Source: G965279355 sp965279355 | GTDB lineage: Bacteria; Pseudomonadota; Alphaproteobacteria; CACIAM-22H2 | Reading direction: 5' to 3' | DNA length: 64,000 nt | NCBI GenBank assembly: GCA_965279355.1 | Contig: OZ257155.1 | Coordinates: 2,666,001 to 2,730,000 of the forward strand | The notes under the pieces: model-generated | The model's input: the letters and a program-made list of their open reading frames with translations, nothing else | What the model was told of the DNA's origin: nothing | Database searches by the model: none | Shown here: piece after piece, positions 41,917-50,173 of the stretch | How positions within the stretch are numbered: the first letter of the stretch is position 1 | How the letters are laid out: every line of letters begins with the position of its first letter | Position numbers and translations under genes: made by a program

Positions 41917-43485
41917 TCAAGATTTTGTTTTCAGTGAATCCCGCAGCTTCACCTTGTGGATTTTTCCGTTTCCAACCAGGGGAAGCGCGTCGAGAACGAT
42001 AATCTCGCGCGGGACCTTGAATTTCGCAAGCGAGGCGCGGCAGCGCTCGAGGATACGCTCGCTGATATCGGGTGGCGCGGACGCCTCCAGTTCGACGAAA
42101 GCAACGACCAGTTCGCCGTAGGTCGGGTCGGGTTTGCCGACCGCGGCGGCCTCGCGCACACCCGGCACCTTACGCATGACGGCCTCGATCTCGCTCGACG
42201 CCACGCCCTCGCCGCCGACCTTGATGACGTCCTTCGCGCGATCGCCAAACTGAATCCAGCCGTCGTCATGCGCGGTCACCACGTCGCCGGTGCGGAAGAA
42301 GCCGTCGGCATCGAAGGCGTCCTTCGTTGCGGCCGGATTGCCGTAATACTCCTGGAAAATCGACAGGCCGCGCACGCCGCCGATCAGGAGATTGCCCTGC
42401 GTCCCCGGCTTGACCGGGCGCCCTTCGTCGTCAACGACACGAATTGTGTAGGCAAGCGACGGGCGGCCGAGTGAGCCCGGACGTGGCGCGGACCACGGAT
42501 CGCCGACGATCACCGGCGAGATCAACTCGGTCATACCGTAGGAGCCGATGCAGGTCTTCACGCCGAAGCGGACCGGAAAATCCGGATCGTGATGCGAGAC
42601 AATCCACTGCCGGTAATGGTGGTTCTTCGGGATCTCCTGCTTGCCCAGCACCACGGTGGTGAAGCCCACCTGCGAGGTCAGCGTCGCGCGATATTTAAGG
42701 GAGTCCGGCCAGAAGCGGCTGGCCGAGAAGCGCGGCTGCAGGACCACGGTTCCGCCGATCCAGATCATCGGCATGAACGACCAGGTCAGGCCGACCACAT
42801 GGAAGAGCGGCAGGTAGACCAGCGCGATATCGTCGGTGCGCAGCGCCTGCTGCAGCGCGCCAAGACGCGCGCCCCACAGGACGTTCGCATGCGTCCACAA
42901 CACCGCCTTCGAGCGCGACGTCGTGCCTGTCGTGAACATGATCGAGGCGGGCGCGGCCGGGTCCGGCTTGCGGCGCGGCAGCGGATCGCGCAAGAGCGAC
43001 TTGAAGGTGTCGGAAGCGGCCGGTGCCGCTGCGGGCACGCCGGCATCATTGTCGGTGACGACGGTCCATTTCAGGCCGCGAACATGTTCGCCGATCAACC
43101 CTGCGAATTTCGGCTGCGTGATGCAGGCAACGGCGCCCGTTGCCTCCGCGAAATAGGCAAGCTCCGGCCCGGCGGCCATCGCATTGGTGCCGACACAGAC
43201 CGCCCCGGCCCACGCACAGGCAAAACGCGCGAGCAGGGTTTCCGGGCAGTTCTCTAGATGCACCAGCACATGATCGCCGGGCTTGATGCCGCGCGCGACA
43301 AGACCGCCGGCCAGGCGCGCGACATCATCGACGAATTTGCGGTAGGACCACGTCTGTTCCGGCGCATCGAACGGCGCCCAGATCAGCAGCGGGTGATCGC
43401 CGCGCTGGGCTGCGCGCTCTTCCAGCAGCGCCGCGATGTCGTAGCCGGCAAAAGGCTGCACGGAAGCCAACGCATTGAAATGCAT
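41917..43485 (-). CDS. Acid-CoA ligase, AMP-binding (benzoate/cyclohexanecarboxylate-CoA ligase-like)
   Basis: ANL-family ligase of 522 residues from the ATG at 43485; the longer open frame upstream covers the riboswitch region and is not coding. The ATP P-loop is MFTTGTTSRSKAV near residue 180, the A5 motif is GSYGMTELISP, A7 is FRTGDVV, the hinge is RAKDVIKVGGEGVASSEIE and the A10 lysine is in GNGKIHKVKLR. Substrate preference cannot be read; benzoate-like or alkyl acids are likely by overall resemblance. It forms a two-gene operon with the TctC-type binding protein. Confidence 0.87.
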   Translation of the reverse strand: MHFNALASVQPFAGYDIAALLEERAAQRGDHPLLIWAPFDAPEQTWSYRKFVDDVARLAGGLVARGIKPGDHVLVHLENCPETLLARFACAWAGAVCVGTNAMAAGPELAYFAEATGAVACITQPKFAGLIGEHVRGLKWTVVTDNDAGVPAAAPAASDTFKSLLRDPLPRRKPDPAAPASIMFTTGTTSRSKAVLWTHANVLWGARLGALQQALRTDDIALVYLPLFHVVGLTWSFMPMIWIGGTVVLQPRFSASRFWPDSLKYRATLTSQVGFTTVVLGKQEIPKNHHYRQWIVSHHDPDFPVRFGVKTCIGSYGMTELISPVIVGDPWSAPRPGSLGRPSLAYTIRVVDDEGRPVKPGTQGNLLIGGVRGLSIFQEYYGNPAATKDAFDADGFFRTGDVVTAHDDGWIQFGDRAKDVIKVGGEGVASSEIEAVMRKVPGVREAAAVGKPDPTYGELVVAFVELEASAPPDISERILERCRASLAKFKVPREIIVLDALPLVGNGKIHKVKLRDSLKTKS

Positions 43486-43582
43486 AACGGGGGACGTCTC
43501 CCTGCGGCGTATCTTTATCTCGTTGCGCCCTATATCAGGGAGCCGGATACATCTTGTCAAATAGGCTCCGACGTCCCACATT

Positions 43583-43657
43583 GTGTGGCGCGAGGACGAC
43601 CTCGCGCATCCCACACATCGATAGGGACGACCCTGTCAGCGAGACCTTAAGGAGGTC
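43583..43657 (+). promoter_or_regulatory. Guanidine-II (mini-ykkC) riboswitch
   Basis: Two hairpins with ACGA tetraloops: P1 with a perfect 8 bp stem (GCGCGAGG at 43588-43595, loop 43596-43599, CCTCGCGC at 43600-43607) and P2 (stem 43620-43626 with 43631-43637, loop ACGA 43627-43630), linked by 12 bases. The Shine-Dalgarno AAGGAGG (43649-43655) follows and can be masked by GACCT (43643-43647) pairing with AGGTC (43653-43657). This is the established class II guanidine riboswitch design, and the gene behind is an SMR exporter, its usual target. Confidence 0.88.
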
Positions 43658-43660
43658 ACG

Positions 43661-43978
43661 ATGGCATGGGTTTATCTATTGTCCGCAGGACTGTTCGAAA
43701 TCGGCTGGGCGGTCGGGCTGAAATACACACACGGTTTCACGCGGCCGGCGGCCTCCGTCATCACCATTCTTTGCATGGGGGTGAGCCTTGCCCTGCTGGG
43801 CCTCTCGCTCAAGACGCTGCCGCTGGGAACGGCTTACGCCGTCTGGACCGGAATCGGCACCATCGGCACGGTGTTGCTCGGCCTTGTCCTGTTCAATGAG
43901 CCCGTGACGCTCTCCCGTCTGGTCTGCGTCGGGCTGATCGCGGCGGGAATCATCGGCCTGAAGCTCGGCAGCGGTTGA
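43661..43978 (+). CDS. sugE: Guanidinium exporter Gdx/SugE (SMR family)
   Basis: Dual-topology small multidrug resistance family protein of 105 residues with four membrane helices. The essential Glu13 lies in GLFEIGWAVGLKYTHGF and the fourth helix in FNEPVTLSRLVCVGLIAAGIIGLK. The Gdx subclass features (WxVGLKYT..GFT, and Gly- and Ser-rich helix 2) and the guanidine riboswitch in front support guanidinium/proton antiport rather than broad drug export. Its stop is within 18 bases of the RNA methyltransferase gene. Confidence 0.93.
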   Translation: MAWVYLLSAGLFEIGWAVGLKYTHGFTRPAASVITILCMGVSLALLGLSLKTLPLGTAYAVWTGIGTIGTVLLGLVLFNEPVTLSRLVCVGLIAAGIIGLKLGSG

Positions 43979-43995
43979 GCTATGATCCGCGCCGC

Positions 43996-45276
43996 ATGAA
44001 CCGCCCCCACCCCGTACAACCGGCCGAGACGCTCGAACTCGACATCAACGCGCTCGGCGCGCAGGGCGACGGAATCGCCGAGTATAATGGCGAGCGTATC
44101 TTCGTTCCCTACACGGTCGCCGGCGATCGCGTGCGCGCAAGGCGCAGCGGCGATCGCGCGATGCCGCTTGAGTTCCTGACACTGGGGCCCCAGCGCCAGA
44201 CGCCGCCCTGTCCGCATTTCGGTCCAGGCCGCTGCGGTGGCTGCGCGCTGCAGCATGTCGACGATGCCGCTTACGCCGCGTGGAAAGTCGCGGCGCTGAC
44301 AGACACGCTCGACCGCGCCGGCTTGCGCGGCTTCAGGATGAATCCCCTCGCCCGCACAAAACCCGGCGAACGCCGCCGTGCAGAATTCCTGGTGCGGGTC
44401 GAACGCGAGGGCGTCACGCTCGGCTTCCATGTGCGCGGCAGCCACGAAGCCATCGATATCGGGCCGTGCCCGGTGCTGACCCCGGCGCTGGAAGCGCTCA
44501 TCCCGCGCCTCAGGACATTCTTCGCGTCGTGGCCGACGCGCTCGGCCTTCGATGCGCTGGTCACCGAAACCGATAGCGGCGTCGAACTGGCGCTGACCCG
44601 CGCGCCCGCGCCCAACACAGCGCTGCGCCACAAGATCGCCGCCTTTGCCAGCGAATGCGATCTGCCGCGCATCACGACCCGCAGCGGCCCGCATGCCACG
44701 TCGGAAATCCTGGACCAGCGGCGGCCGGTGCAGATGACCTTCGGCGAGATTGCTGTGGAGTTGCCGCCCGGCACGTTCCTGCAGGCCAGCCGCAGCGGCG
44801 AACAGGCGATCCTGAATGCGACACGGGCCGCCATCGGCAAAGCCAAACGCATCGCCGATCTCTATTGCGGCGTCGGCACGCTGGGCCTGGCGCTGGCGAA
44901 GGGCCGGCGAAGCATCTACGCCGCCGAGCGTTCTGCCGAAGCGATCCACGCGCTGGAATCGGGTGCCCGGCGCGGCGGGATCGGTGAGATCGTGCGTGCG
45001 GAGACGCGCGATCTGGTGCGCCGCCCGCTGATCGGCGACGAGCTGGAGAAGTTCCACGCGGTGATCTTCGATCCGCCGCGCGAGGGAGCGACCGAACAGG
45101 CGCGCGCGCTGGCGAAATCGAAAGTGAAGACGATTGTCGCGGTGTCGTGCAACGCGACCAGCTTCGCGCGCGACGCACGGACACTGATCGACGGCGGCTA
45201 CAAGCTTGAGGAAATCACCCCGGTCGACCAGTTCCTGTGGTCGCCGCATATCGAGCTAGTCGGGGTTTTCCGTTAG
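43996..45276 (+). CDS. 23S rRNA (uracil-5-)-methyltransferase, RumA/RlmD-like
   Basis: SAM-dependent RNA m5U methyltransferase of 426 residues from the ATG at 43996; a TTG at 43975 overlaps the sugE stop and is an alternative. A TRAM-like domain covers about 1-60, then iron-sulfur cysteines Cys72, Cys80 and Cys83 (CPHFGPGRCGGCALQH) plus a later Cys in IGPCPVL. SAM-binding DLYCGVGTLGLAL, the catalytic DPPREGA and nucleophile Cys in VAVSCNATSFARD are all present. RlmD acts at U1939 in E. coli; the exact site here is not certain. Confidence 0.9.
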   Translation: MNRPHPVQPAETLELDINALGAQGDGIAEYNGERIFVPYTVAGDRVRARRSGDRAMPLEFLTLGPQRQTPPCPHFGPGRCGGCALQHVDDAAYAAWKVAALTDTLDRAGLRGFRMNPLARTKPGERRRAEFLVRVEREGVTLGFHVRGSHEAIDIGPCPVLTPALEALIPRLRTFFASWPTRSAFDALVTETDSGVELALTRAPAPNTALRHKIAAFASECDLPRITTRSGPHATSEILDQRRPVQMTFGEIAVELPPGTFLQASRSGEQAILNATRAAIGKAKRIADLYCGVGTLGLALAKGRRSIYAAERSAEAIHALESGARRGGIGEIVRAETRDLVRRPLIGDELEKFHAVIFDPPREGATEQARALAKSKVKTIVAVSCNATSFARDARTLIDGGYKLEEITPVDQFLWSPHIELVGVFR

Positions 45277-45279
45277 CAG

Positions 45280-45306
45280 CCCTCTCCGCCGTCCCGGCGG
45301 AGAGGG
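45280..45306. terminator. Bidirectional hairpin between convergent genes
   Basis: A perfect 11 bp stem, CCCTCTCCGCC (45280-45290) with GGCGGAGAGGG (45296-45306), and a 5 base loop, sits 4 bases after the RNA methyltransferase stop and 11 before the convergent MetE-like stop. No U-run, so termination may be Rho-assisted. Confidence 0.6.
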
Positions 45307-45316
45307 CCTAAACGAA

Positions 45317-46510
45317 TCAGCTCGCCTTCCGTGCGGCGGCCTTGCGGCCCCACAGCTGGTCGGAGGCCAGACGCGCGCCGTCACGCAGCGCTTCCAGCTT
45401 CGCCCACTGGATCGATTCATGGACGCGATTGAAACCGACGCCCTGCGCGAAGCCGCAATCGGTGCCGGCGATCACGTTCTCGCGGCCGACGAGTTCGGCA
45501 TACTGCACGATGCGGTCGGCGATCAGTTCCGGATGCTCGACGACCGGCGTTGAGTGGCTGAGGAAGCCCGGGATCAGCACCTTGCCGGCCGGCAGCTTCA
45601 CATCCTTCCACACCTTCCACTCATGCGCATGACGCGGGTTCGCCGCCTCGATCAGGTAGGCACCGGCCTTCACCTGCAGCATCAGGTCGACGATGTCCTG
45701 CAGCGGCACGTCGGTGGTGTGCGGGCCGTGCCAGCTGCCCCAGCAGACGTGATAGCGAATGCGGTCTTCGGGAATATCGCGCAGTGCGTGGTTCATCACC
45801 TCGACATGGCGGCCGATCCACTTGCGGAAATCCTGCAAGGTTGCCGGCGGCACCATGCGGTCGAAGGTGACGGCGAAGCGCGCGTCATCGAGCTGCACCA
45901 GGAAGCCTGAGTCGACGATCATCTTGTATTCGTCGCGCATCGCCTCGGCGATCGCTTCGACCATGTCGTCTTCGGTCTTGTAGTACTCGTTCTTGCGGTC
46001 GGGAATCACGCTGGCGGGGGCCGCCACAGGCAGGAAGGCTTCCTGGATCGACGTGCCTTCCAGCGCTTTGCGCAGATTGGCGATGTCACGGCCAAGCTGC
46101 TCCTGACCCGTGTACTTGATCGGTCCCGTGCAGATGGAATCCATCGTGGTCGGGAAGCCGCGGCTGTCGAGATCGGCATAGAAGGCGGGGAATTTCGCGC
46201 GGTCGGCGCCGCGCTGCCACGGGTTGGTACCGGCGGGAATCGGGCGGCGTTCGAAGCCGCTCAGGCGCTCCAGCGCATATTGCGACCAGCTGATCGCCTT
46301 GCCGTATTCGCCGTCGCTGGGAACATCGACGCCGGCTTTCTCCTGCAGCTTCACCGCCTCGTCGACGGCACTCGTGAGAAAGCGCTCATGCGCGACCGGA
46401 TCGTAGTTCTTGTCGCCCTTGCCTTTGCCCTGCAGGAATTCGATGAGTTTCGGCGGGCGGACGAGGCTGCCGACATGCGTGGTCAGGATCCGATCGGTAC
46501 TGCGCTTCAC
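45317..46510 (-). CDS. Stand-alone MetE C-terminal-domain protein (cobalamin-independent methionine synthase family)
   Basis: TIM-barrel protein of 397 residues, lacking the MetE N-terminal barrel. It opens ILTTHVGSLVRPPKLIEFL as in the MetE/epoxyalkane:CoM transferase family. Zinc ligands are visible as His-x-Cys in YHVCWGSWHGPHTTD and a late Cys in GTDCGFAQG, with an acidic ligand candidate in LIEAANPRH. Methyl or alkyl transfer to a thiol is the family chemistry; the substrate is unknown. It follows the MFS gene by 19 bases on the same strand, so a catabolic or transport partner role is possible. Confidence 0.83.
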   Translation of the reverse strand: MKRSTDRILTTHVGSLVRPPKLIEFLQGKGKGDKNYDPVAHERFLTSAVDEAVKLQEKAGVDVPSDGEYGKAISWSQYALERLSGFERRPIPAGTNPWQRGADRAKFPAFYADLDSRGFPTTMDSICTGPIKYTGQEQLGRDIANLRKALEGTSIQEAFLPVAAPASVIPDRKNEYYKTEDDMVEAIAEAMRDEYKMIVDSGFLVQLDDARFAVTFDRMVPPATLQDFRKWIGRHVEVMNHALRDIPEDRIRYHVCWGSWHGPHTTDVPLQDIVDLMLQVKAGAYLIEAANPRHAHEWKVWKDVKLPAGKVLIPGFLSHSTPVVEHPELIADRIVQYAELVGRENVIAGTDCGFAQGVGFNRVHESIQWAKLEALRDGARLASDQLWGRKAAARKAS

Positions 46511-46529
46511 GTTTCTACTCCGTCTCTTT

Positions 46530-47768
46530 CTAGTTCGTGGCGGCTGCGGGAAGCGCAGCCGGGGTCACAATGCGCCGGCGCATCTCGAGAACCGTCGGGA
46601 TGCCCATGGCGAACAGGATGGCGATGACGATGAACACGACCTGCGCCATCCCGTGGTCGAGCAACATGCCAAAGAGTAGCGGCGCCAGCAACGACCCAAG
46701 ATCGAGGCCGGAATAAACGATCCCAAACGTCCCACCCAGACGCCCGCCCGAGGCCGCCTTGCGGATCAGCACGTCGCGCGATGGGCCGGTGGCGCCGTTG
46801 GTGAGGCCGGCAATAAACAGGGCCGGGAACGCAAACCATGCGTATTCGATTAAATAAGCCAGCAGCAGCATAAGGACCGCCGTGGTGGCGATGCCGGTGA
46901 CGGCGACCCGATCGTGATGCGCGGTCCGTTCGGCGATCAGCCCACCGGTCAGCTGGCCCGCTGCATTACCGACGAGATAGACGGTCAGGGCGACCGTCGC
47001 CGTCGCCAGCGGCACGCCGTAGCCCGTGGTCGCGACGGTGACCATAAACGCCTGCACGCCGAGACCGGCCAGCGCCACCAGCGCGAAGTAGAAGAACGCA
47101 GCCAGGATGACTGGCTGGGTCAGCAGCGCGAAGGGCGAGGTTGGCTTGGCGGCGCCGGCAACCGGTTTGGCCGGGGCCCGGTCCTGATAGACCAGCAGCG
47201 GATAGCAGACCAGGAGCAGCACAGCGACGCCGACGCCAAACATACCCACGGCAATTAGCGCAAAGCGCCAGCCACCGAACGCCGCAAGAGCGGTCATGAT
47301 GCCGGGGATGATCGCGTAGCCGAGCATCCCCGAGACGTTGTGCAGCGCATAGGCGCGGCCAAGCCAGGATTCCCGCACGCGATGGCTGAGCACCGCCAGA
47401 TCCGAGGGGTGAAACACGCTGTTGCCGAGACCGGCGAGCACCGCCAGCGGCATCATCATCCAGAATTCCGGCACCATGCCGTACATCGCGATGCTGCCCG
47501 ACAGCAAGGCCGTGCCGCCGATGATCATGCGATGCGCGCCGTAACGGTCGGCCAGCATGCCGGCAGCGGCCTGCGTCAGGCCCGATGCGCCATACAGCAG
47601 GGTTACGACTAGGCCGAGCTGCGTATAGGTGACGTTGAATTCGTTATAGAGGATGAGGAAAAGCGGCGGCAGCGTGAGCTGCATCATATGGCTGTTGCCA
47701 TGCGCCAGAGCGACCAGACCAATGGTCGCGCTTTCGTGTTTCCGCCCCTCGGCCGTGCTGGTGGTCAT
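46530..47768 (-). CDS. MFS transporter (FSR-like)
   Basis: A 412 residue major facilitator with 12 predicted helices. The opening AHGNSHMMQLTLPPLFLILYNEFNVTYTQLGL and ADRYGAHRMIIGG in the helix 2-3 loop resemble fosmidomycin-resistance-type (FSR) exporters, and LIRKAASGGRLGGTFGIVYSGLDLGSLLAPLLFG lies in the second half. Substrate unknown. It is the first gene of an operon with the MetE-like protein downstream. The gap to the pirin gene has no gene. Confidence 0.87.
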   Translation of the reverse strand: MTTSTAEGRKHESATIGLVALAHGNSHMMQLTLPPLFLILYNEFNVTYTQLGLVVTLLYGASGLTQAAAGMLADRYGAHRMIIGGTALLSGSIAMYGMVPEFWMMMPLAVLAGLGNSVFHPSDLAVLSHRVRESWLGRAYALHNVSGMLGYAIIPGIMTALAAFGGWRFALIAVGMFGVGVAVLLLVCYPLLVYQDRAPAKPVAGAAKPTSPFALLTQPVILAAFFYFALVALAGLGVQAFMVTVATTGYGVPLATATVALTVYLVGNAAGQLTGGLIAERTAHHDRVAVTGIATTAVLMLLLAYLIEYAWFAFPALFIAGLTNGATGPSRDVLIRKAASGGRLGGTFGIVYSGLDLGSLLAPLLFGMLLDHGMAQVVFIVIAILFAMGIPTVLEMRRRIVTPAALPAAATN

Positions 47769-47847
47769 TGGTCGCCTTTGTTGCGCGGCATTCTAACCAC
47801 TGCAAAGGCGTATAGCTAATGGTTCGGATGCGTAAAGATACGCGCTT

Positions 47848-48681
47848 TCAGGCGACAAAACGGCCGTTCTGGTAGTCCTCGAAGGCTTGGCGGATTTCCT
47901 GCATCGTGTTCATCACGAAGGGGCCGTACTGCACCACCGGCTCGTCGATCGGCGGCCCGGCGAACAGCAGGATCCGCATGGCGCGGTCGGCGGCAATCGT
48001 CAGCGTGTCGGTACCCGCGCCCGCGCCCGGCTCGAACCACGCGACCTGCGGCGATCCGATCGGGGTGGCGTCGGCACCCAGCGTGCCGCTTCCCTTGATC
48101 GCATAGAGGAAACCCCGCCACGACGCGGGCACGTCGACGGTCGTGCGTTTGCCGGCCTCAAGAAAGACATCGAGCATCATCATCGGCCAGTCGCTGCCGT
48201 GCTTCTGGTCGATATTGCCGGACTTCCCGGCATAGACGCGGATCTCGGCGCCGTCGAGCTTGCGCACCGGCACCTCGTCGAACTTCTGGTCGACATAGCG
48301 CGCCGGAATCATCTTCAGCGTCGACGGCAGGTTCAGCCAGAGCTGCAGCGTATGCGCCATCTCGTCGCGATACGGCATCTCGCTGTGCATGACCCCGCGA
48401 CCGGCGGTCATCCACTGGACGTCGCCCGGCCGCAGCACGGCATTGGCGCCGGTATGGTCGCGATGCTCCAGCGCCCCTTCCAGAACCATGGTGACCGTCT
48501 GCATCCCACGATGAGGGTGGGTTTCGAACCCACGCGGCGCGCCGAACCAGTCCTCCGACAACATCAGGAATGGCGAGCGGGATTCGAAGTCGCCCGGTGG
48601 GATGACCGTCCGTTTGTCGTGAACCTGCTCGGTGGGCCCACGCCGTAAAGTTTCGTGGACTTGGGATATGCGCTTTTCCAT
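47848..48681 (-). CDS. Pirin family protein
   Basis: Bicupin protein of 277 residues. The first cupin carries the metal-binding motif FETHPHRGMQTVTMV and HRDHTGANAVLRPGDVQWMTAGRGVMHSE, the pirin signature. Some bacterial pirins show quercetin dioxygenase activity; the physiological role is open. It stands alone, divergent from the YgjP metalloprotease gene across an 89 base gap. Confidence 0.92.
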   Translation of the reverse strand: MEKRISQVHETLRRGPTEQVHDKRTVIPPGDFESRSPFLMLSEDWFGAPRGFETHPHRGMQTVTMVLEGALEHRDHTGANAVLRPGDVQWMTAGRGVMHSEMPYRDEMAHTLQLWLNLPSTLKMIPARYVDQKFDEVPVRKLDGAEIRVYAGKSGNIDQKHGSDWPMMMLDVFLEAGKRTTVDVPASWRGFLYAIKGSGTLGADATPIGSPQVAWFEPGAGAGTDTLTIAADRAMRILLFAGPPIDEPVVQYGPFVMNTMQEIRQAFEDYQNGRFVA

Positions 48682-48770
48682 GGCCCCTATTTAGTCATGC
48701 CCGCGGCCCAAGAGAAGTGTCATGCTGCACCGGCTGGACGCTGCCAATCGCGTCGGGATATCAGACCAAC

Positions 48771-49481
48771 ATGGCCGGACCCACCGAATCGACGATGCTT
48801 GAGATCGAAGGGCGCAACGTGCCGCTCTCCGTGCGGCGGTCGCGCCGCGCGCGGCGCCTGGCACTGCGCGTCGATCCGACCTCGCCTCCCGAATTTCCCG
48901 TCGAGCTGATCCTGCCGCGCGGTGTCGGCCTTGCCGAAGGCATGCGCTTTGCCCGCGACAAACAGGGCTGGGTAGCGCGTCGCCTCGCGGCACTGCCGCC
49001 GGTGGTGCCGCTCATCGATGGAACCGTCATCGACTTCGTCGGCGAACCGCTGGTGATCCGTCATGTCGGCGGCACCGGCCTGACCCGGCGCGACGGCGAG
49101 GCCCTGCTGGTGACAGGTGCGATCGAACACACCAGCCGCCGCGCAAAGGACTGGCTGCGCGCCCGCGCCCGCGAGGCCTTGACCGAGCGTTCGCACACCA
49201 TTGCCGCGCGGATCAACCGCGAGGTGAAGAAGGTCCGGCTCGGCGATCCCAAGACCCGCTGGGGCAGCTGCGCCGCCGACGGCCGCCTGGCCTATTCCTG
49301 GCGACTGATCCTCACGCCGGATTTCGTGCTCGACTATGTCGTAGCGCATGAAGTCGCACACCTGAACCATCCCAATCACGGGCCAAGATTCTGGCGGCTG
49401 GTTGAAGAGCTGTGCCCGCATTGCGAGGCGGCCCGCGCCTGGCTTAACCGTAACGGGCCGCGCCTGCTCCGCTACGGCTGA
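48771..49481 (+). CDS. YgjP/M48-like metal-dependent hydrolase (DUF45)
   Basis: A 236 residue protein from the ATG at 48771; an in-frame ATG at 48723 or the 48717 start would only lengthen it. The zinc-protease motif is HEVAH at residues 193-197 with the third ligand His203 in HLNHPNHGPRFW, the YgjP/UTP-pyrophosphatase signature. The family's LRVD and KTRWGSC strands are present. A HExxH hydrolase is seen; the natural substrate is unknown. Its 3' end overlaps the convergent TetR gene by 10 bases. Confidence 0.88.
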   Translation: MAGPTESTMLEIEGRNVPLSVRRSRRARRLALRVDPTSPPEFPVELILPRGVGLAEGMRFARDKQGWVARRLAALPPVVPLIDGTVIDFVGEPLVIRHVGGTGLTRRDGEALLVTGAIEHTSRRAKDWLRARAREALTERSHTIAARINREVKKVRLGDPKTRWGSCAADGRLAYSWRLILTPDFVLDYVVAHEVAHLNHPNHGPRFWRLVEELCPHCEAARAWLNRNGPRLLRYG

Positions 49482-50101
49482 GCACGGCGCTTCGGACGCG
49501 CCGCCGCACCATCCACCAGCAGCCGCGCAAACTCGTTGCCGATCCGCTCCACGGTAAAACCTGACTCCTTGCGATACCAGGCCGCAGTGGAATTCAGCAT
49601 CCCCAGCAGGGCCAGCGTTGCGATCCGGCAATCGAGATCGCGGCGAAACGCGCCGGCGCGCACGCCCGCGCGCATGATCTTTTCGATCGCCGCTTCGTAG
49701 TTGCGCGTCAGCGTACCGATCCGGCGACGGCTTGCCGTCGGCAGATGCTGCCGCTCCTTCAGGAACACCTTCACGAAATCGGCGCGGTCCTGCAGCGGAT
49801 GCAGATGCATGGCAATCAGGCGGCGCAGCTTCTCCGCCGCCGAGCCCGGCCCGTCGACAATCGCCAGTGCCGCCTCCAGATAACCTTCGACACCGCGCGC
49901 GCAGACCTGCTCCAGCGCCGCTTCCTTGGACCGGAAATAATAATAGAGGCTGGCCTGCCGGATCCCCAGCACGTCGGCGATATCCTGCGTCGATGCACCA
50001 TGGAAGCCGCGCTCGGCGAACACCCGCGCGGCCGCCTCGACGATATCGGGCGCACGGCGGCGGGGGCCGCGGATCGCGGATTTCCGGGGTGCTGGACTCA
50101 T
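49472..50101 (-). CDS. TetR-family transcriptional regulator
   Basis: A 209 residue regulator with an N-terminal HTH at about residues 20-66 (AARVFAERGFHGASTQDIADVLGIRQASLYYYFRSKEAALEQV) and a ligand-binding C-terminal domain similar to fatty acyl or aromatic-compound-responsive members. It is divergent from the MetE-like plus CoA ligase operon, with an inverted-repeat operator in the shared 72 base gap, so it probably represses that operon and itself. Effector unknown; a CoA-ester or acid is inferred from the neighbouring ligase. Confidence 0.9.
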   Translation of the reverse strand: MSPAPRKSAIRGPRRRAPDIVEAAARVFAERGFHGASTQDIADVLGIRQASLYYYFRSKEAALEQVCARGVEGYLEAALAIVDGPGSAAEKLRRLIAMHLHPLQDRADFVKVFLKERQHLPTASRRRIGTLTRNYEAAIEKIMRAGVRAGAFRRDLDCRIATLALLGMLNSTAAWYRKESGFTVERIGNEFARLLVDGAAARPKRRAQP

Positions 50102-50135
50102 ATTGCCTTTTTAGCCGGTGCTGGTCTAAATTTCA

Positions 50136-50151
50136 TCTATAGAACTATAGA
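50136..50151. promoter_or_regulatory. Probable TetR operator
   Basis: TCTATAG-AA-CTATAGA is a perfect inverted repeat with 7 base arms and a 2 base spacer, centred at 50143.5 in the 72 base gap between the divergent TetR gene (start 50101) and the MetE-like gene (start 50174). The position overlaps both promoter regions. Confidence 0.65.
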
Positions 50152-50173
50152 ATTTTCTTAAGGGGGACGAAAC

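Noticed and set aside
43486..43614. Longer CoA-ligase start reaching into the riboswitch region
   Set aside because: The added residues are the reverse of the riboswitch leader and show no similarity to ligase N-termini; the ATG at 43485 fits the family.
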